Below, in pieces: positions 24,819-33,358 of a DNA stretch of 64,000 bases. The notes beneath the pieces were generated by a model. The model saw only the letters and a program-made list of their open reading frames with translations. It was not told the origin of the DNA and made no database searches. A program made the translations under genes and the position numbers. Source of the DNA: Azospirillum brasilense (GTDB lineage: Bacteria; Pseudomonadota; Alphaproteobacteria; Azospirillales; Azospirillaceae); assembly GCF_022023855.1 (NCBI RefSeq), contig NZ_CP059452.1:179501-243500 (forward strand). Direction: 5' to 3'. Every line of letters begins with the position of its first letter. Within the stretch, counting starts at the first letter, position 1.

Positions 24819-26026
24819 AGGCTCCCGCGCCGGACAGCCTGCCTGCCATGGCGGCCGAGGCTGCCGCCGGAGCCGCGTCCGAGGCCGCCGCCATCGCCGG
24901 GCGCCATGCCGACAGTGTGGACCGCGAGGCGCGCTTTCCCGCTGAAGCCTTCGCCGCTTTGCGCGATGCACGGCTGCTCGGCCTGATGGTGCCGCGGGCC
25001 TTCGGTGGCGGCGGTGGCGGTCTGACCGACGCCGCGGCGGTGGCCCACGCGCTGGCCCAGACATGCCCGTCCACCGGGCTGATCTACGCCATGCACCAGA
25101 TCCAAGTGGCCTGCCTCGTGCGCCATGGGCAGGGCAGCGACTGGCATCGTGGCTTCCTGGAGCGGTTGGCCGGGGAGCAGCTTCTTCTCGCCTCCGCGAC
25201 GACCGAGGCCGGGATCGGCGGGGACGTACGCTCCAGCGCCTGCGCGGTGACCGGCACGGTGGAGGGCGAGACAGGCGGTGCCTTCCGGCTGGAAAAGCAG
25301 GCGACGGTCATATCCTACGGGATGGAGGCCGATGCGATCCTGGTGACGGCGCGGCGAACGGCGGACTCGCCGCCCTCCGATCAGGTCATCGTTCCGGTGC
25401 TGCGCGGGCAGACCCACTTGGAGGAGATCGGCGGCTGGGACACGCTGGGCATGCGGGGCACCCGCAGCGTCGGCTACCGGCTGGTGGCGGAGGCGGAGCG
25501 GGCGCAGATCCTGCCGCTGCCCTACGCCGACATCTCAGCCCGCACCATGCTACCGGTGACCCACATCCTATGGAGCAGCGTCTGGCTGGGCATCGCGACG
25601 GATGCGGTGGCGCGGGCCGCCGCCTTCATCCGGGCGGAGGCGCGCAAGCGTCCCGGCACCCCGCCGCCGGGGGCGCGGCGGCTGGCCGAGGCGACCGCCG
25701 GGCTCCAGGCCATGCGCGGCATGGTGCGCGGTGCGCTCGCCCGGTTCGAGGAGGCGGCGGACAATCCCGACCGCCTCACCTCCCTGGGCTTCGCGGTCGC
25801 CATGAACACGCTGAAGACCGAAGCGGCGGAGATGGTGGTGCGGATCGTGGGGCAGGCGATGCTGGCCGGCGGCTTGGCCGCCTACCGCAACGACAGCCCC
25901 CACAGCCTGGGCCGCCACCTGCGCGACGCCCACTCGGCGCCGCTGATGATCAACAACGACCGGATCCTGGGCAACACGGCGAACCTGCTGCTGGCGCACA
26001 GGGACAACGGTTCTCTCTTCGGCTGA
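24815..26026 (+). CDS. Acyl-CoA dehydrogenase family flavoprotein
   Basis: A 403-residue FAD-dependent acyl-CoA dehydrogenase homologue. The N-terminal helical part (to about 120) contains [17 protein letters not shown]. The beta domain (about 120-235) includes [16 protein letters not shown] and [16 protein letters not shown]-terminal helical bundle follows. It overlaps the carrier-protein gene by 4 bp, so a carrier-bound acyl or aminoacyl group is a likelier substrate than free acyl-CoA, by analogy with flavoproteins that oxidise prolyl-carrier protein. Whether it is an oxidase or a dehydrogenase, and whether it keeps a catalytic base, I could not settle. The gene is 17 bp from the ligase gene. 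Confidence 0.87.
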   Translation: MKAPAPDSLPAMAAEAAAGAASEAAAIAGRHADSVDREARFPAEAFAALRDARLLGLMVPRAFGGGGGGLTDAAAVAHALAQTCPSTGLIYAMHQIQVACLVRHGQGSDWHRGFLERLAGEQLLLASATTEAGIGGDVRSSACAVTGTVEGETGGAFRLEKQATVISYGMEADAILVTARRTADSPPSDQVIVPVLRGQTHLEEIGGWDTLGMRGTRSVGYRLVAEAERAQILPLPYADISARTMLPVTHILWSSVWLGIATDAVARAAAFIRAEARKRPGTPPPGARRLAEATAGLQAMRGMVRGALARFEEAADNPDRLTSLGFAVAMNTLKTEAAEMVVRIVGQAMLAGGLAAYRNDSPHSLGRHLRDAHSAPLMINNDRILGNTANLLLAHRDNGSLFG

Positions 26027-26043
26027 GGCTTTCTCGGAACGGA

Positions 26044-26991
26044 ATGCGGCGGATGGACATGCGGGCAGAGGGCACACCGGTGGAGAATGGGCAAGCGGCG
26101 TTCCGCGACGCGCTGATTGCGGTCGGGCTGCTGATCCCCACGGGGGTCGATGGGCTTTATGGCCGCAGCGGCGTCTTCGAGGACGTCGTGGAGCGCTTCA
26201 ACGACCTGATCACCACCTGGGGCGGCGAAGACGGGGCGGACGTCATGCGCTTCCCTCCGGGAGTTGCCCGCCATCAGTTCGAACAGAGCGGCTATCTGAA
26301 GAGCTTTCCGCATCTGGCCGGTACCGTCCACGCCTTCAAGGGCGATGAGCGCGCCCATCAATCCCTGTTGCGCCGGCTGGAGGAGGGGGAGGAGTGGACC
26401 GACGCCCAGATGGCGACCAACGTCGTCCTGACCCCCGCCGCCTGTTACCCCGTCTACCCCACCATCGCGGAGCGCGGGCCGCTGCCCGCCGATGGCGCGT
26501 TGGTCGACGTCTATTCCTACTGCTTCCGCCATGAACCGTCGCTGGACCCGGCGCGGATGCAGATGTTCCGGATGCGCGAATATGTGTGCGTCGGCACGCC
26601 GGAGCAGGTGATGGGCTTCCGGCAAAGCTGGGTGGAGCGGGGGCGGGCGCTGATGGAATCGCTGGCCCTGCCGGTGGCCGTCGATCTGGCGAACGACCCC
26701 TTCTTCGGGCGGGCCGGGCGGATGCTGGCGGCCAGCCAGCGCGACCAGGGCCTGAAATTCGAACTGCTGATCCCCATCGCGTCGGCGGAGCAGCCCACCG
26801 CCTGCCTCAGCTTCAATTACCACCAGGATCATTTCGGGCTGCTGTGGGATCTTCGCACCCCGGACGGCGCGGTCGCCCATACGGCCTGTGTCGGCTTCGG
26901 GATGGAGCGGGTCGCGCTGGCGCTGTTCCGCCATCATGGCTTCGACGTGAAAGCGTGGCCCGCCGCCGTGCGCGCCGCTCTCTGGGGTTGA
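26044..26991 (+). CDS. Amino acid:[carrier protein] ligase (truncated class II seryl-tRNA synthetase homologue)
   Basis: A 315-residue homologue of the catalytic core of atypical seryl-tRNA synthetases, lacking the tRNA-binding arm. It activates an amino acid (Gly or Ala in the characterised Bradyrhizobium and Agrobacterium enzymes) with ATP and loads it on a carrier protein. The three zinc ligands are visible: C134 in [10 protein letters not shown]179 in MFRMREYV and C282 in [12 protein letters not shown]. They have the same spacing, shifted by three residues, as the ligands I recall for the Bradyrhizobium enzyme. Motif 3 is [12 protein letters not shown]. The start is ATG 26044; in-frame ATGs at 26053 and 26059 are alternatives. 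Its probable acceptor is the carrier protein at 24489. Confidence 0.93.
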   Translation: MRRMDMRAEGTPVENGQAAFRDALIAVGLLIPTGVDGLYGRSGVFEDVVERFNDLITTWGGEDGADVMRFPPGVARHQFEQSGYLKSFPHLAGTVHAFKGDERAHQSLLRRLEEGEEWTDAQMATNVVLTPAACYPVYPTIAERGPLPADGALVDVYSYCFRHEPSLDPARMQMFRMREYVCVGTPEQVMGFRQSWVERGRALMESLALPVAVDLANDPFFGRAGRMLAASQRDQGLKFELLIPIASAEQPTACLSFNYHQDHFGLLWDLRTPDGAVAHTACVGFGMERVALALFRHHGFDVKAWPAAVRAALWG

Positions 26992-27011
26992 GCGGGCAGG
27001 GGAGGCCGGGC

Positions 27012-27914
27012 ATGGCGCATCCGCTCGACAGGCCGGACCGCGACTGGGCGGAGACCAACTGCTACACCGACCTGTGGATCGGGCTGCTGCGGGCGTTGGG
27101 GATGGAGCCGATGGCCTCCCTGGCCTTCACCGTCGCCCAGGATTTCGAAGGCGACCAGTTCACCTTCTTCAAGGTGCCGCCGGAAGACCTGCGCCGCCTC
27201 TACGGGCTGGAGGTGCAGGAACTCGCCCTCTACGACCGGGTGGAGGCTCACGCGGCGGTGCAGGTGGCGCGCGGGCGTCCCGTGCTGGTCGAGGTGGACG
27301 GCTATCACCTCCCGGACACCCGTGGAACGTCGTATCGCGCGCAGCACGTCAAGACGACCATCGCGATCCTCGGCATCGACGCGGGTGTGCGGCGGCTGGA
27401 CTACATCCACAATGCCGGGCGCTTCATGCTGGAAGGGGAGGACTACGACGGCCTGTTCGCCCCCGCTCCACTGTTCCCCTACGTGGAGTTCGTGAAGCGC
27501 AGCGGCCCGGCCTTGGAGGGGGAGGTCCTGATGGGCGCGTCCCGCGGGCTGCTGTCCCTCCATCTGCGCCGTCGCCCGGCGGGAAACCCCATCACCGCCT
27601 TCCGAGCCGCGCTGCCGGAGCATCTGGAGGTTCTGGCCGCCCGGCCGATGGACTATTTCCACCTCTACGCCTTCAACACGCTGCGGCAGGTCGGGGCGAA
27701 TTTCGAGCTTCTGGGGATGTATGCGCGCTGGATCGGCGGGCCGGCGGACGCGGCGGAGGCCTGCGCCACCCTTTCCGCGACCGCCAAGGCGCTCCAGTTC
27801 CAGCTCGCGCGCGGCGTGCACCGGCGGCGGTTCGGCGATCACTCGGAGCCGCTGGAGGCGATGGAGCGCGCCTACGACCGCGCGCTCGGCGCGCTGGCCC
27901 GTAGCTGTGGGTGA
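27012..27914 (+). CDS. DUF1839 family protein
   Basis: A 300-residue cytoplasmic protein of the DUF1839 family, which recurs beside amino acid:[carrier protein] ligases. ATG 27012 follows a strong GGGGAGG site. Visible features are NCYTDLWIGLLRALGMEP at the N-terminus, DFEGDQFTFFKVPPEDL, and PVLVEVDGYHLPDTRGTSY, a segment rich in possible catalytic residues (Glu, Asp, His, Tyr). The layout recalls enzymes with a papain/BtrH-like N-terminal fold that transfer an acyl group from a carrier protein, but I cannot confirm this. It is 20 bp after the ligase and 6 bp before the glycosidase gene. A role as acceptor-side transferase is inference only. Confidence 0.82.
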   Translation: MAHPLDRPDRDWAETNCYTDLWIGLLRALGMEPMASLAFTVAQDFEGDQFTFFKVPPEDLRRLYGLEVQELALYDRVEAHAAVQVARGRPVLVEVDGYHLPDTRGTSYRAQHVKTTIAILGIDAGVRRLDYIHNAGRFMLEGEDYDGLFAPAPLFPYVEFVKRSGPALEGEVLMGASRGLLSLHLRRRPAGNPITAFRAALPEHLEVLAARPMDYFHLYAFNTLRQVGANFELLGMYARWIGGPADAAEACATLSATAKALQFQLARGVHRRRFGDHSEPLEAMERAYDRALGALARSCG

Positions 27915-27920
27915 CGGAGG

Positions 27921-30362
27921 ATGGCGCGCCTCCACGCCGTGACGGGCCGCAGCGTGACGCCCCTGTCCGCGGGGTGGGAGCTGTGCGTGACCGAGCCGGG
28001 GATGGTGCCCAGCGGCGACTGGCTGCCCGCCCCAGTGCCGGGCACCGTCGCCCAGGCGCTGCGCGCTGCTGGGCTCTTTCGGCTGGGCGATCCGCTCCCC
28101 CTGCACGACCGTGACGTCTGGTACCGGTTGCGGCTGACCGGTGAGGGGGCCTGCACGCTGCGCTTCCACGGCCTTGCCACCGTCGCGGAGGTCTGGCTGG
28201 ACGGAAAGCGCATCCTGTCCAGCGACAGCATGTTCCAGAGCCACGACGTTCCGGTGACGCTGCGCGGGACGCACGCGCTGCGCCTCGTCTTCCGCGCCCT
28301 GAACCCGGTGCTGAAGGCGCGAAAGGGGCGCGGGCGCTGGCCGGTCCGGCTGGCCGAGCCGGCAGGACTGCGCGCGGTGCGGACGACGCTGCTGGGGCAC
28401 ATGCCCGGCTGGTGCCCGCCCGTGCCGGCGGTCGGCCCATGGCGCCCGGTGGAGCTGATCACAGAGGATGGACCGTTGCGCGTCCGCTCGGCGGATCTGC
28501 GGGCCACGCTGGAGGGGCGGGACGGGCGCCTGTCCCTGACGATGGCGGCGGATTGGGGCGGCTCCGCTCGGCCGCCGGGCTGGCTGGAGGTGGGGGAGGC
28601 GCGCGCTCCGCTCCGCTGGACCGGGCCGGAGGAGCTGAGCGGTGAACTCCGTCTGCCGGAGATCGAGCCCTGGTGGCCGCACAGCCACGGCAAGCCGGCG
28701 CTCCACACCGTGCGCGCGGCGATCGGCGACGAGAGCATCGAATTGGGCCGCACCGGCTTCCGCCGCATCGAGCGCGAGCCCGGCGACGGCTTCGCCCTGC
28801 GCGTCAACGGCGAGCGGGTCTTCTGCCGCGGCGCCTGCTGGAGCAGCCCCGACATCGTGGGCCTGCCGGGGACGCGGGACGCCTACACCCCCTGGCTGGA
28901 AACGGCGCGGCAAGCCGGCATGACCATGCTGCGGGTGCCGGGCATCGCCGTATACGAGGCCGACGCCTTCTTCGACCTGTGCGATGAGATGGGGGTTCTC
29001 GTCTGGCAGGACTTCATGTTCGCCAACTTCGACTATCCGGCCGACGAGCCGTTCCTCGACGGTGCCCGACGGGAAGCGGCGCAATTGCTCGACCGGGTGC
29101 AGGCCTCGCCGTCGCTGGCCGTGCTGTGCGGCGGCAGCGAGGCGGAGCAGCAGGCGGCCATGCTCGGCCTGCCGCGCGAGCGTTGGAGCCAGCCGGTGTT
29201 CGACACCGTCCTGCGGGACGAGGCGGAACGGTGGCGGCCCGACGTGCCCTACGTGACCAACTCCCCAACCGGCGGGCCGCTGCCCTTCGCCGCCGACGCC
29301 GGCGTGACCCACTATTACGGCGTCGGGGCCTATCTCCGCCCGCTGGAGGACGCGCGCCGGGCGAATGTCCGTTTCGCCTCCGAATGCCTCGCCTTCGCCA
29401 ACATGCCGGCGGCCGGGGCGCTGCCCGGCGTGCCGGCGGTCCACGACCCGCGCTGGAAGACGCGCGTGCCGCGCGACCCTGGCGCTCCGTGGGATTTCGA
29501 GGATGTGCGGGACCATTACCTGCGGACGCTGCACGGCGTCGATCCCATGCTTCTGCGTTACGAGGACCCTGACCGCTACGCGCGGCTGTCGCGCGCCGTG
29601 ACGGGTGAGGTGATGGAGGCCGTCTTCGCGGAATGGCGTCGGGTCGGCTCTCCTTGCGCGGGCGGGCTGATCTGGATGTTCCAGGACGTCTGGCCGGGGG
29701 CCGGCTGGGGCGTGGTCGATTCCGCGGGTGTGCCGAAGGCGGCGTGGCACGCCTTGCGCCGCGCCTTTCGGCCCGTGCAGGTCCTGCTGACCGACGAGGG
29801 GGTGAACGGGCTGTCGATCCATCTGCTGAACGAGACGGCGGAGCCGGTGGAGGCGGAGCTGATCCTGACCGCCCTGCGGCGGGGCGGGGTCCCGGTGGTG
29901 CGGGCCGAGCGGGCGGTCACCCTGCCACCGCGCAGCGCACAGGCGGTTCCGGCGGCGTCTCTGCCCGATCGCTTTGTCGACCTGACCGGCGCCTATCGCT
30001 TCGGTCCGCCGGTGCACGACGCCGTGGTGGCGGCGCTGTCCGACCCGCGGTCCGGCGCGCTGCTGGCGGATGCCTTCCATTTTGCCCGGGGCGGCCTGAT
30101 GGAGCGCGCTGAGCTGGGCCTCGGCGCCCGCGTGGAGCGAACGGACGAGGGCTGGGCGCTGATCCTGTCGAGCCGGCGCCTCGCTCGTTCCGTTCACATC
30201 GAGGATGACGGGTTCCGGGGGGAGGAAGAGTGGTTCCATCTGCCGCCGGGAGCCGAGCGTCGGTTGCGGTTGATCCAACGCCATCCCGGCGCCGCGGTGC
30301 CCGATGGCGAGGTCCATGCGTTGAACGGTTTGGACCCGACGCGCTACCGGTGGACCGCATGA
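27921..30362 (+). CDS. Glycoside hydrolase family 2 protein, beta-mannosidase-like
   Basis: An 813-residue GH2-type protein. The N-terminal sugar-binding domain (about 15-190) contains HDRDVWYRLRLTG and ATVAEVWLDGKRIL. An immunoglobulin-like domain leads to a TIM barrel (about 290-600) and a C-terminal beta domain. The barrel has FCRGACWSSPD, LVWQDFMFANFDYP and LCGGSEAEQQAAM. In the last, the acid/base Glu is kept but the usual preceding Asn is Ser. The likely nucleophile is the Glu in RFASECLAFANMP. No signal peptide is seen, so it works in the cytoplasm. It may trim or transfer a sugar on the molecule built by the neighbouring genes. Catalytic competence is probable but not certain. Confidence 0.86.
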   Translation: MARLHAVTGRSVTPLSAGWELCVTEPGMVPSGDWLPAPVPGTVAQALRAAGLFRLGDPLPLHDRDVWYRLRLTGEGACTLRFHGLATVAEVWLDGKRILSSDSMFQSHDVPVTLRGTHALRLVFRALNPVLKARKGRGRWPVRLAEPAGLRAVRTTLLGHMPGWCPPVPAVGPWRPVELITEDGPLRVRSADLRATLEGRDGRLSLTMAADWGGSARPPGWLEVGEARAPLRWTGPEELSGELRLPEIEPWWPHSHGKPALHTVRAAIGDESIELGRTGFRRIEREPGDGFALRVNGERVFCRGACWSSPDIVGLPGTRDAYTPWLETARQAGMTMLRVPGIAVYEADAFFDLCDEMGVLVWQDFMFANFDYPADEPFLDGARREAAQLLDRVQASPSLAVLCGGSEAEQQAAMLGLPRERWSQPVFDTVLRDEAERWRPDVPYVTNSPTGGPLPFAADAGVTHYYGVGAYLRPLEDARRANVRFASECLAFANMPAAGALPGVPAVHDPRWKTRVPRDPGAPWDFEDVRDHYLRTLHGVDPMLLRYEDPDRYARLSRAVTGEVMEAVFAEWRRVGSPCAGGLIWMFQDVWPGAGWGVVDSAGVPKAAWHALRRAFRPVQVLLTDEGVNGLSIHLLNETAEPVEAELILTALRRGGVPVVRAERAVTLPPRSAQAVPAASLPDRFVDLTGAYRFGPPVHDAVVAALSDPRSGALLADAFHFARGGLMERAELGLGARVERTDEGWALILSSRRLARSVHIEDDGFRGEEEWFHLPPGAERRLRLIQRHPGAAVPDGEVHALNGLDPTRYRWTA

Positions 30363-32194
30363 CGCCCGATAGGCTCACATCCGACGCTGCCGCACCCGTT
30401 CTGTTCGAGGGCTGTTTCGGCTGGCTGCACCCAGCTGACGGGCGGCGCGGCGTCGTGCTGTGCGCGCCCTATGGCGGGGAGGCGCTGGCCACCCATCGGC
30501 CATGGCGCGGCTTTGCGCAGGCTCTGGCCGCGGCGGGGCTGCCGGTTCTGCGCTTCGATTATCCCGGCACCGGAAACAGCACCGGTGACGAGGACGATCC
30601 GGCCCGGCTGGAGGCGTGGCTCGACGGCATCCGCGTCGCCGCCGCCCACCTGCGCGCCGTCGCGGGGGTGGAGGAGGTGGCCCTGGTGGGGTTGCGGCTT
30701 GGCGGGCTGCTCGCCGCGGTGGCGGCGCGCCGGGCGGCGGCGGACGCCTTGGTCCTGCTCTCTCCCTTCCCTTCGGGCCGCGCCTTCCTGCAGGAATTGC
30801 GGGCGGTGGCGCTGCTTGCCGATCGGCCGGCGGGCGCCCCGCCGGCGGTGGGGCCGGAGGGGATCGACAGCGCCGGCTTCCGCCTGACCCTGGAGACGGC
30901 GGAGGCGTTGCGTGGGCTCGACCTCGCGCGGCTGACCGAGGCCCCGGCGCCGCGCGTGCTGATCCTCGACCGACCGGAGGGCCGCGCCGCCGCCGTGGCG
31001 GAGCGGTTCCGCGCGCTTGGCGCCGCCGTGGAGGAGGCGCCCTTCCCGGATCACGCGCGGCTGATGACCAGCGTCCAGCACGCCGCTTCGGACTGTTCGG
31101 CCTTCGCGCGGGCGGCGGCTTGGCTGTCGTCGGATCCGCCGCCCGCCGGAACGGCCTCCACCGCGCAACCGACCGAACGCCGTTTGCGCCTTGCCGGCGC
31201 GGTGGAGCGCCCGCTCCGCTTCGGTGCCGGCGCTGGTCTGTTCGGCATCCTCTGCGAACCCGACACCGCGACCGCCGCCGAGCGGCCCGCCGTGCTTCTG
31301 CTGAACAGCGGCGCCACGCCGCACAGCGGTACCGGGCGCATGTCGGTGCGGCTGGCCCGCCGGCTGGCGGCGCGGGGGATCGCGTCGCTGCGGATGGACC
31401 TGGGCGGGCTGGGGGACAGCGCGTCGAAACCGGGGCGCCGCGACGGGCTGATCTATTGCCGCGACATGGTGGAGGACGCGCAGGCCGGGTTGGACGCGCT
31501 GGCGGCGGTGGGGCATGATGGCACCGCCGTGGCCGTGGGGCTGTGCGCCGGAGCGGCGGTGGCGCTGCACGTCGCGCTGGCCGACCCGCGGATCGTCGGG
31601 CTGGCGCTGGTCAATCCGGGCCGCTTCGTTCTGGGAGACGGGGTGACGCAGGAGGAGGCCATCGGCAGCGCGGTGAAGCCGGCCGCTGCCTATCTTCCCC
31701 GGCTGACCGAGGCGGCGGTGTGGCGGGCCATCCTGTGCCAGGATCGCAAGGCATCGCGCGTCGCCCGTGGCCTGTCGGAGCGCGCGGCCCGCCGCCTGCG
31801 CATCGGGGCCGGGCGGTTGCGCGCCGGGCTGACGGGGCGTGGCTACGCCCGCGACGATGTGCTTCACGCCTTCCAGGAGCTGACCGACCGCGGAGTCCGC
31901 ACGCTGATGGTGCACAGCGCGGGCGACGTGACGCTGGGCGAGTTGGAAGCCCAGGCCGGGACGGACGGCGGACGGCTGCGCCGGATGGGCGGGCTGTGGA
32001 TGGAGCGCCTCGCCGGGGCCGACCACAGCCTGATGGAGCGTGCCGCGCGTGAGCGCTTCGCCGACCTGCTGGATGAACTGCTGGACCGCCTGGGCACGGG
32101 CGCGACGGGCAGCATGCGCGGGAAGGGCCCCGGCCCACCGGAAGGGACCGGGGCTCTCCGCGTCAATCACGCGACGGGAAATAGCCCAGCATGA
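30359..32194 (+). CDS. Fused double alpha/beta hydrolase, exosortase-associated-hydrolase-like
   Basis: A 611-residue protein with two alpha/beta-hydrolase domains in tandem (about 15-270 and 280-590). Both nucleophile elbows depart from G-x-S-x-G. Domain 1 has G111-L-R113-L-G115, with Arg at the nucleophile position. Domain 2 has G394-L-C396-A-G398, with Cys there. These elbows resemble, respectively, the exosortase A system-associated hydrolases 2 and 1, which are usually separate genes. Domain 2 could be an active thioesterase or acyltransferase through Cys396; domain 1 is probably structural. The start overlaps the glycosidase stop by 4 bp. The last 32 bp overlap the convergent collar-protein gene. 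An acyl-releasing or transferring role with the carrier protein is plausible inference. Confidence 0.78.
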   Translation: MTPDRLTSDAAAPVLFEGCFGWLHPADGRRGVVLCAPYGGEALATHRPWRGFAQALAAAGLPVLRFDYPGTGNSTGDEDDPARLEAWLDGIRVAAAHLRAVAGVEEVALVGLRLGGLLAAVAARRAAADALVLLSPFPSGRAFLQELRAVALLADRPAGAPPAVGPEGIDSAGFRLTLETAEALRGLDLARLTEAPAPRVLILDRPEGRAAAVAERFRALGAAVEEAPFPDHARLMTSVQHAASDCSAFARAAAWLSSDPPPAGTASTAQPTERRLRLAGAVERPLRFGAGAGLFGILCEPDTATAAERPAVLLLNSGATPHSGTGRMSVRLARRLAARGIASLRMDLGGLGDSASKPGRRDGLIYCRDMVEDAQAGLDALAAVGHDGTAVAVGLCAGAAVALHVALADPRIVGLALVNPGRFVLGDGVTQEEAIGSAVKPAAAYLPRLTEAAVWRAILCQDRKASRVARGLSERAARRLRIGAGRLRAGLTGRGYARDDVLHAFQELTDRGVRTLMVHSAGDVTLGELEAQAGTDGGRLRRMGGLWMERLAGADHSLMERAARERFADLLDELLDRLGTGATGSMRGKGPGPPEGTGALRVNHATGNSPA

Positions 32195-32849
32195 AGATGA
32201 AGAAGAACAGCGACTGGTAGGGTTGCAGGTTGTTGATGGCGACCGGACTGGAGACGACGCCGCCACCCGGGCTCACCGCCACGGTGGCGCCCGTGGGACC
32301 GCCGCTGACCGTGCCTTGCGTGGAGAGCGCGCCCGACAGCGAGCTTCCGGTGGGCGGCGTCGGCAGGCTCGAAGCCGGGATGTAAGGGCCGTCGAGGACA
32401 ACGTCGTAGCTGGGGTCGATGAACTGTCCACCCAGCACCGCGGGAATGGCGGACGGGATGTTGGTGGTGCCGACGGCGGGGTTCAGCGGGACGGTGACCG
32501 TCGCGTTGAACGGCACGGTGCCGCCCGCGCTGCCGCCCTGGAAGGCGGCGCCGTGGGTGTGCGCCGGCAGATTGGTGCCGATGATCGTCGTGAACTGCGT
32601 GCCGCCCGCATTGCCGGTGTTGATCGTGCTGCTGGTGTAGGGGCTGGTCCCCGGCCCCACCATCACGCGGCCGCGCAGGTCCGGCAGGTTGAACGTCGCA
32701 TTGTTCGGCCCGCTGCCGAAGGCCCCGGCCGTGATCGCCCACAGGGCTTGGAACTGGGCCGAGTTGACCGCTTGTCCCAGGCATTGCTGTGTGTTCACGG
32801 GGGCGAAGTTGCCGGCGAATGGAAAGACGGACCCTATATAGAAATCCAT
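32163..32849 (-). CDS. Tail-collar domain (Mdp-like) protein 2
   Basis: A 228-residue protein of the phage tail-collar/microcystin-dependent-protein family. The N-terminus MDFYIGSVFPFAGNFAP and the block ATFNLPDLRGRVMVGPGTSPY define the collar domain, followed by NLPAHTHGAAF and a Gly/Thr/Pro-rich tail ending QPYQSLFFFIFMLGYFPSRD. ATG 32849 with an upstream GGAGA is used; the longer frame lacks similarity. It has no signal peptide. Two paralogues flank a DUF6916 gene and no other phage genes are nearby, so this is not an obvious prophage. Members of such triads are of unknown function, perhaps secreted or particle-associated. The 3' end overlaps the upstream hydrolase gene by 32 bp. Confidence 0.88.
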   Translation of the reverse strand: MDFYIGSVFPFAGNFAPVNTQQCLGQAVNSAQFQALWAITAGAFGSGPNNATFNLPDLRGRVMVGPGTSPYTSSTINTGNAGGTQFTTIIGTNLPAHTHGAAFQGGSAGGTVPFNATVTVPLNPAVGTTNIPSAIPAVLGGQFIDPSYDVVLDGPYIPASSLPTPPTGSSLSGALSTQGTVSGGPTGATVAVSPGGGVVSSPVAINNLQPYQSLFFFIFMLGYFPSRD

Positions 32850-32926
32850 GGCGAAATCTCCGGTGGTATCGATGCGCTGGGACGGACGGTGCGCGGTGCC
32901 GTGCGATGGCGTTGGACGGCCGGGGC

Positions 32927-33247
32927 TCAGTTCAGGATCAGCTCGAAGCAGCCCCGCTCGGGATCGCGCGGAATGACCCGCACGATGTAGAAGGGGCCCA
33001 GCGGTCCCATCGTCGGATGGTCGATCTGGAAATAGCCGTTCCACAGCTGGCTGGGGCCGTAGGTTTCGAACAGAGCCGAAAAGGACGTGCGTTTCGCCCA
33101 GCGCGGCGTGCATTCCGGACGCGGCGTCAGTTTCGTCAGCTCGACGTCCATGATCACGGACCCGTCCTCCGGGGCCACGAAACGGAACGTCTGGCCGAGG
33201 TGCGGGGCGAACATCTCGTGGGAGATGGTTGCGATGTCGATGGTCAT
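32927..33247 (-). CDS. DUF6916 family protein
   Basis: A 106-residue protein with the layout of the DUF6916 family (recognised with moderate certainty). It opens MTIDIATISHEMFAPHLGQTF, has a central FSALFETYG and ends PFYIVRVIPRDPERGCFELILN. It looks like a small beta-rich fold in which the Phe-rich middle and the C-terminal strand pair are most conserved. Genes of this family commonly sit between two tail-collar (Mdp-like) genes, as here: 111 bp after one and 77 bp before the other. It may be a chaperone or assembly partner of the collar proteins; no experimental function is known to me. Confidence 0.75.
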   Translation of the reverse strand: MTIDIATISHEMFAPHLGQTFRFVAPEDGSVIMDVELTKLTPRPECTPRWAKRTSFSALFETYGPSQLWNGYFQIDHPTMGPLGPFYIVRVIPRDPERGCFELILN

Positions 33248-33358
33248 CTCAAAGGTCCGGGCTCAAGTTCTGAAAGTGCGGCTGGCGTTCCGGGCATGCA
33301 AAGCCAACGCGCCGCATCCGTCCATCCGGTGTTCAACGATCAGGGGAGTTCCCCCGGA

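Noticed and set aside
26934-30317. A 1,127-codon minus-strand open frame opposite DUF1839 and the glycosidase
   Set aside because: His/Arg/Gln/Pro-rich shadow of two plus-strand genes with recognisable motifs; no domain of its own.
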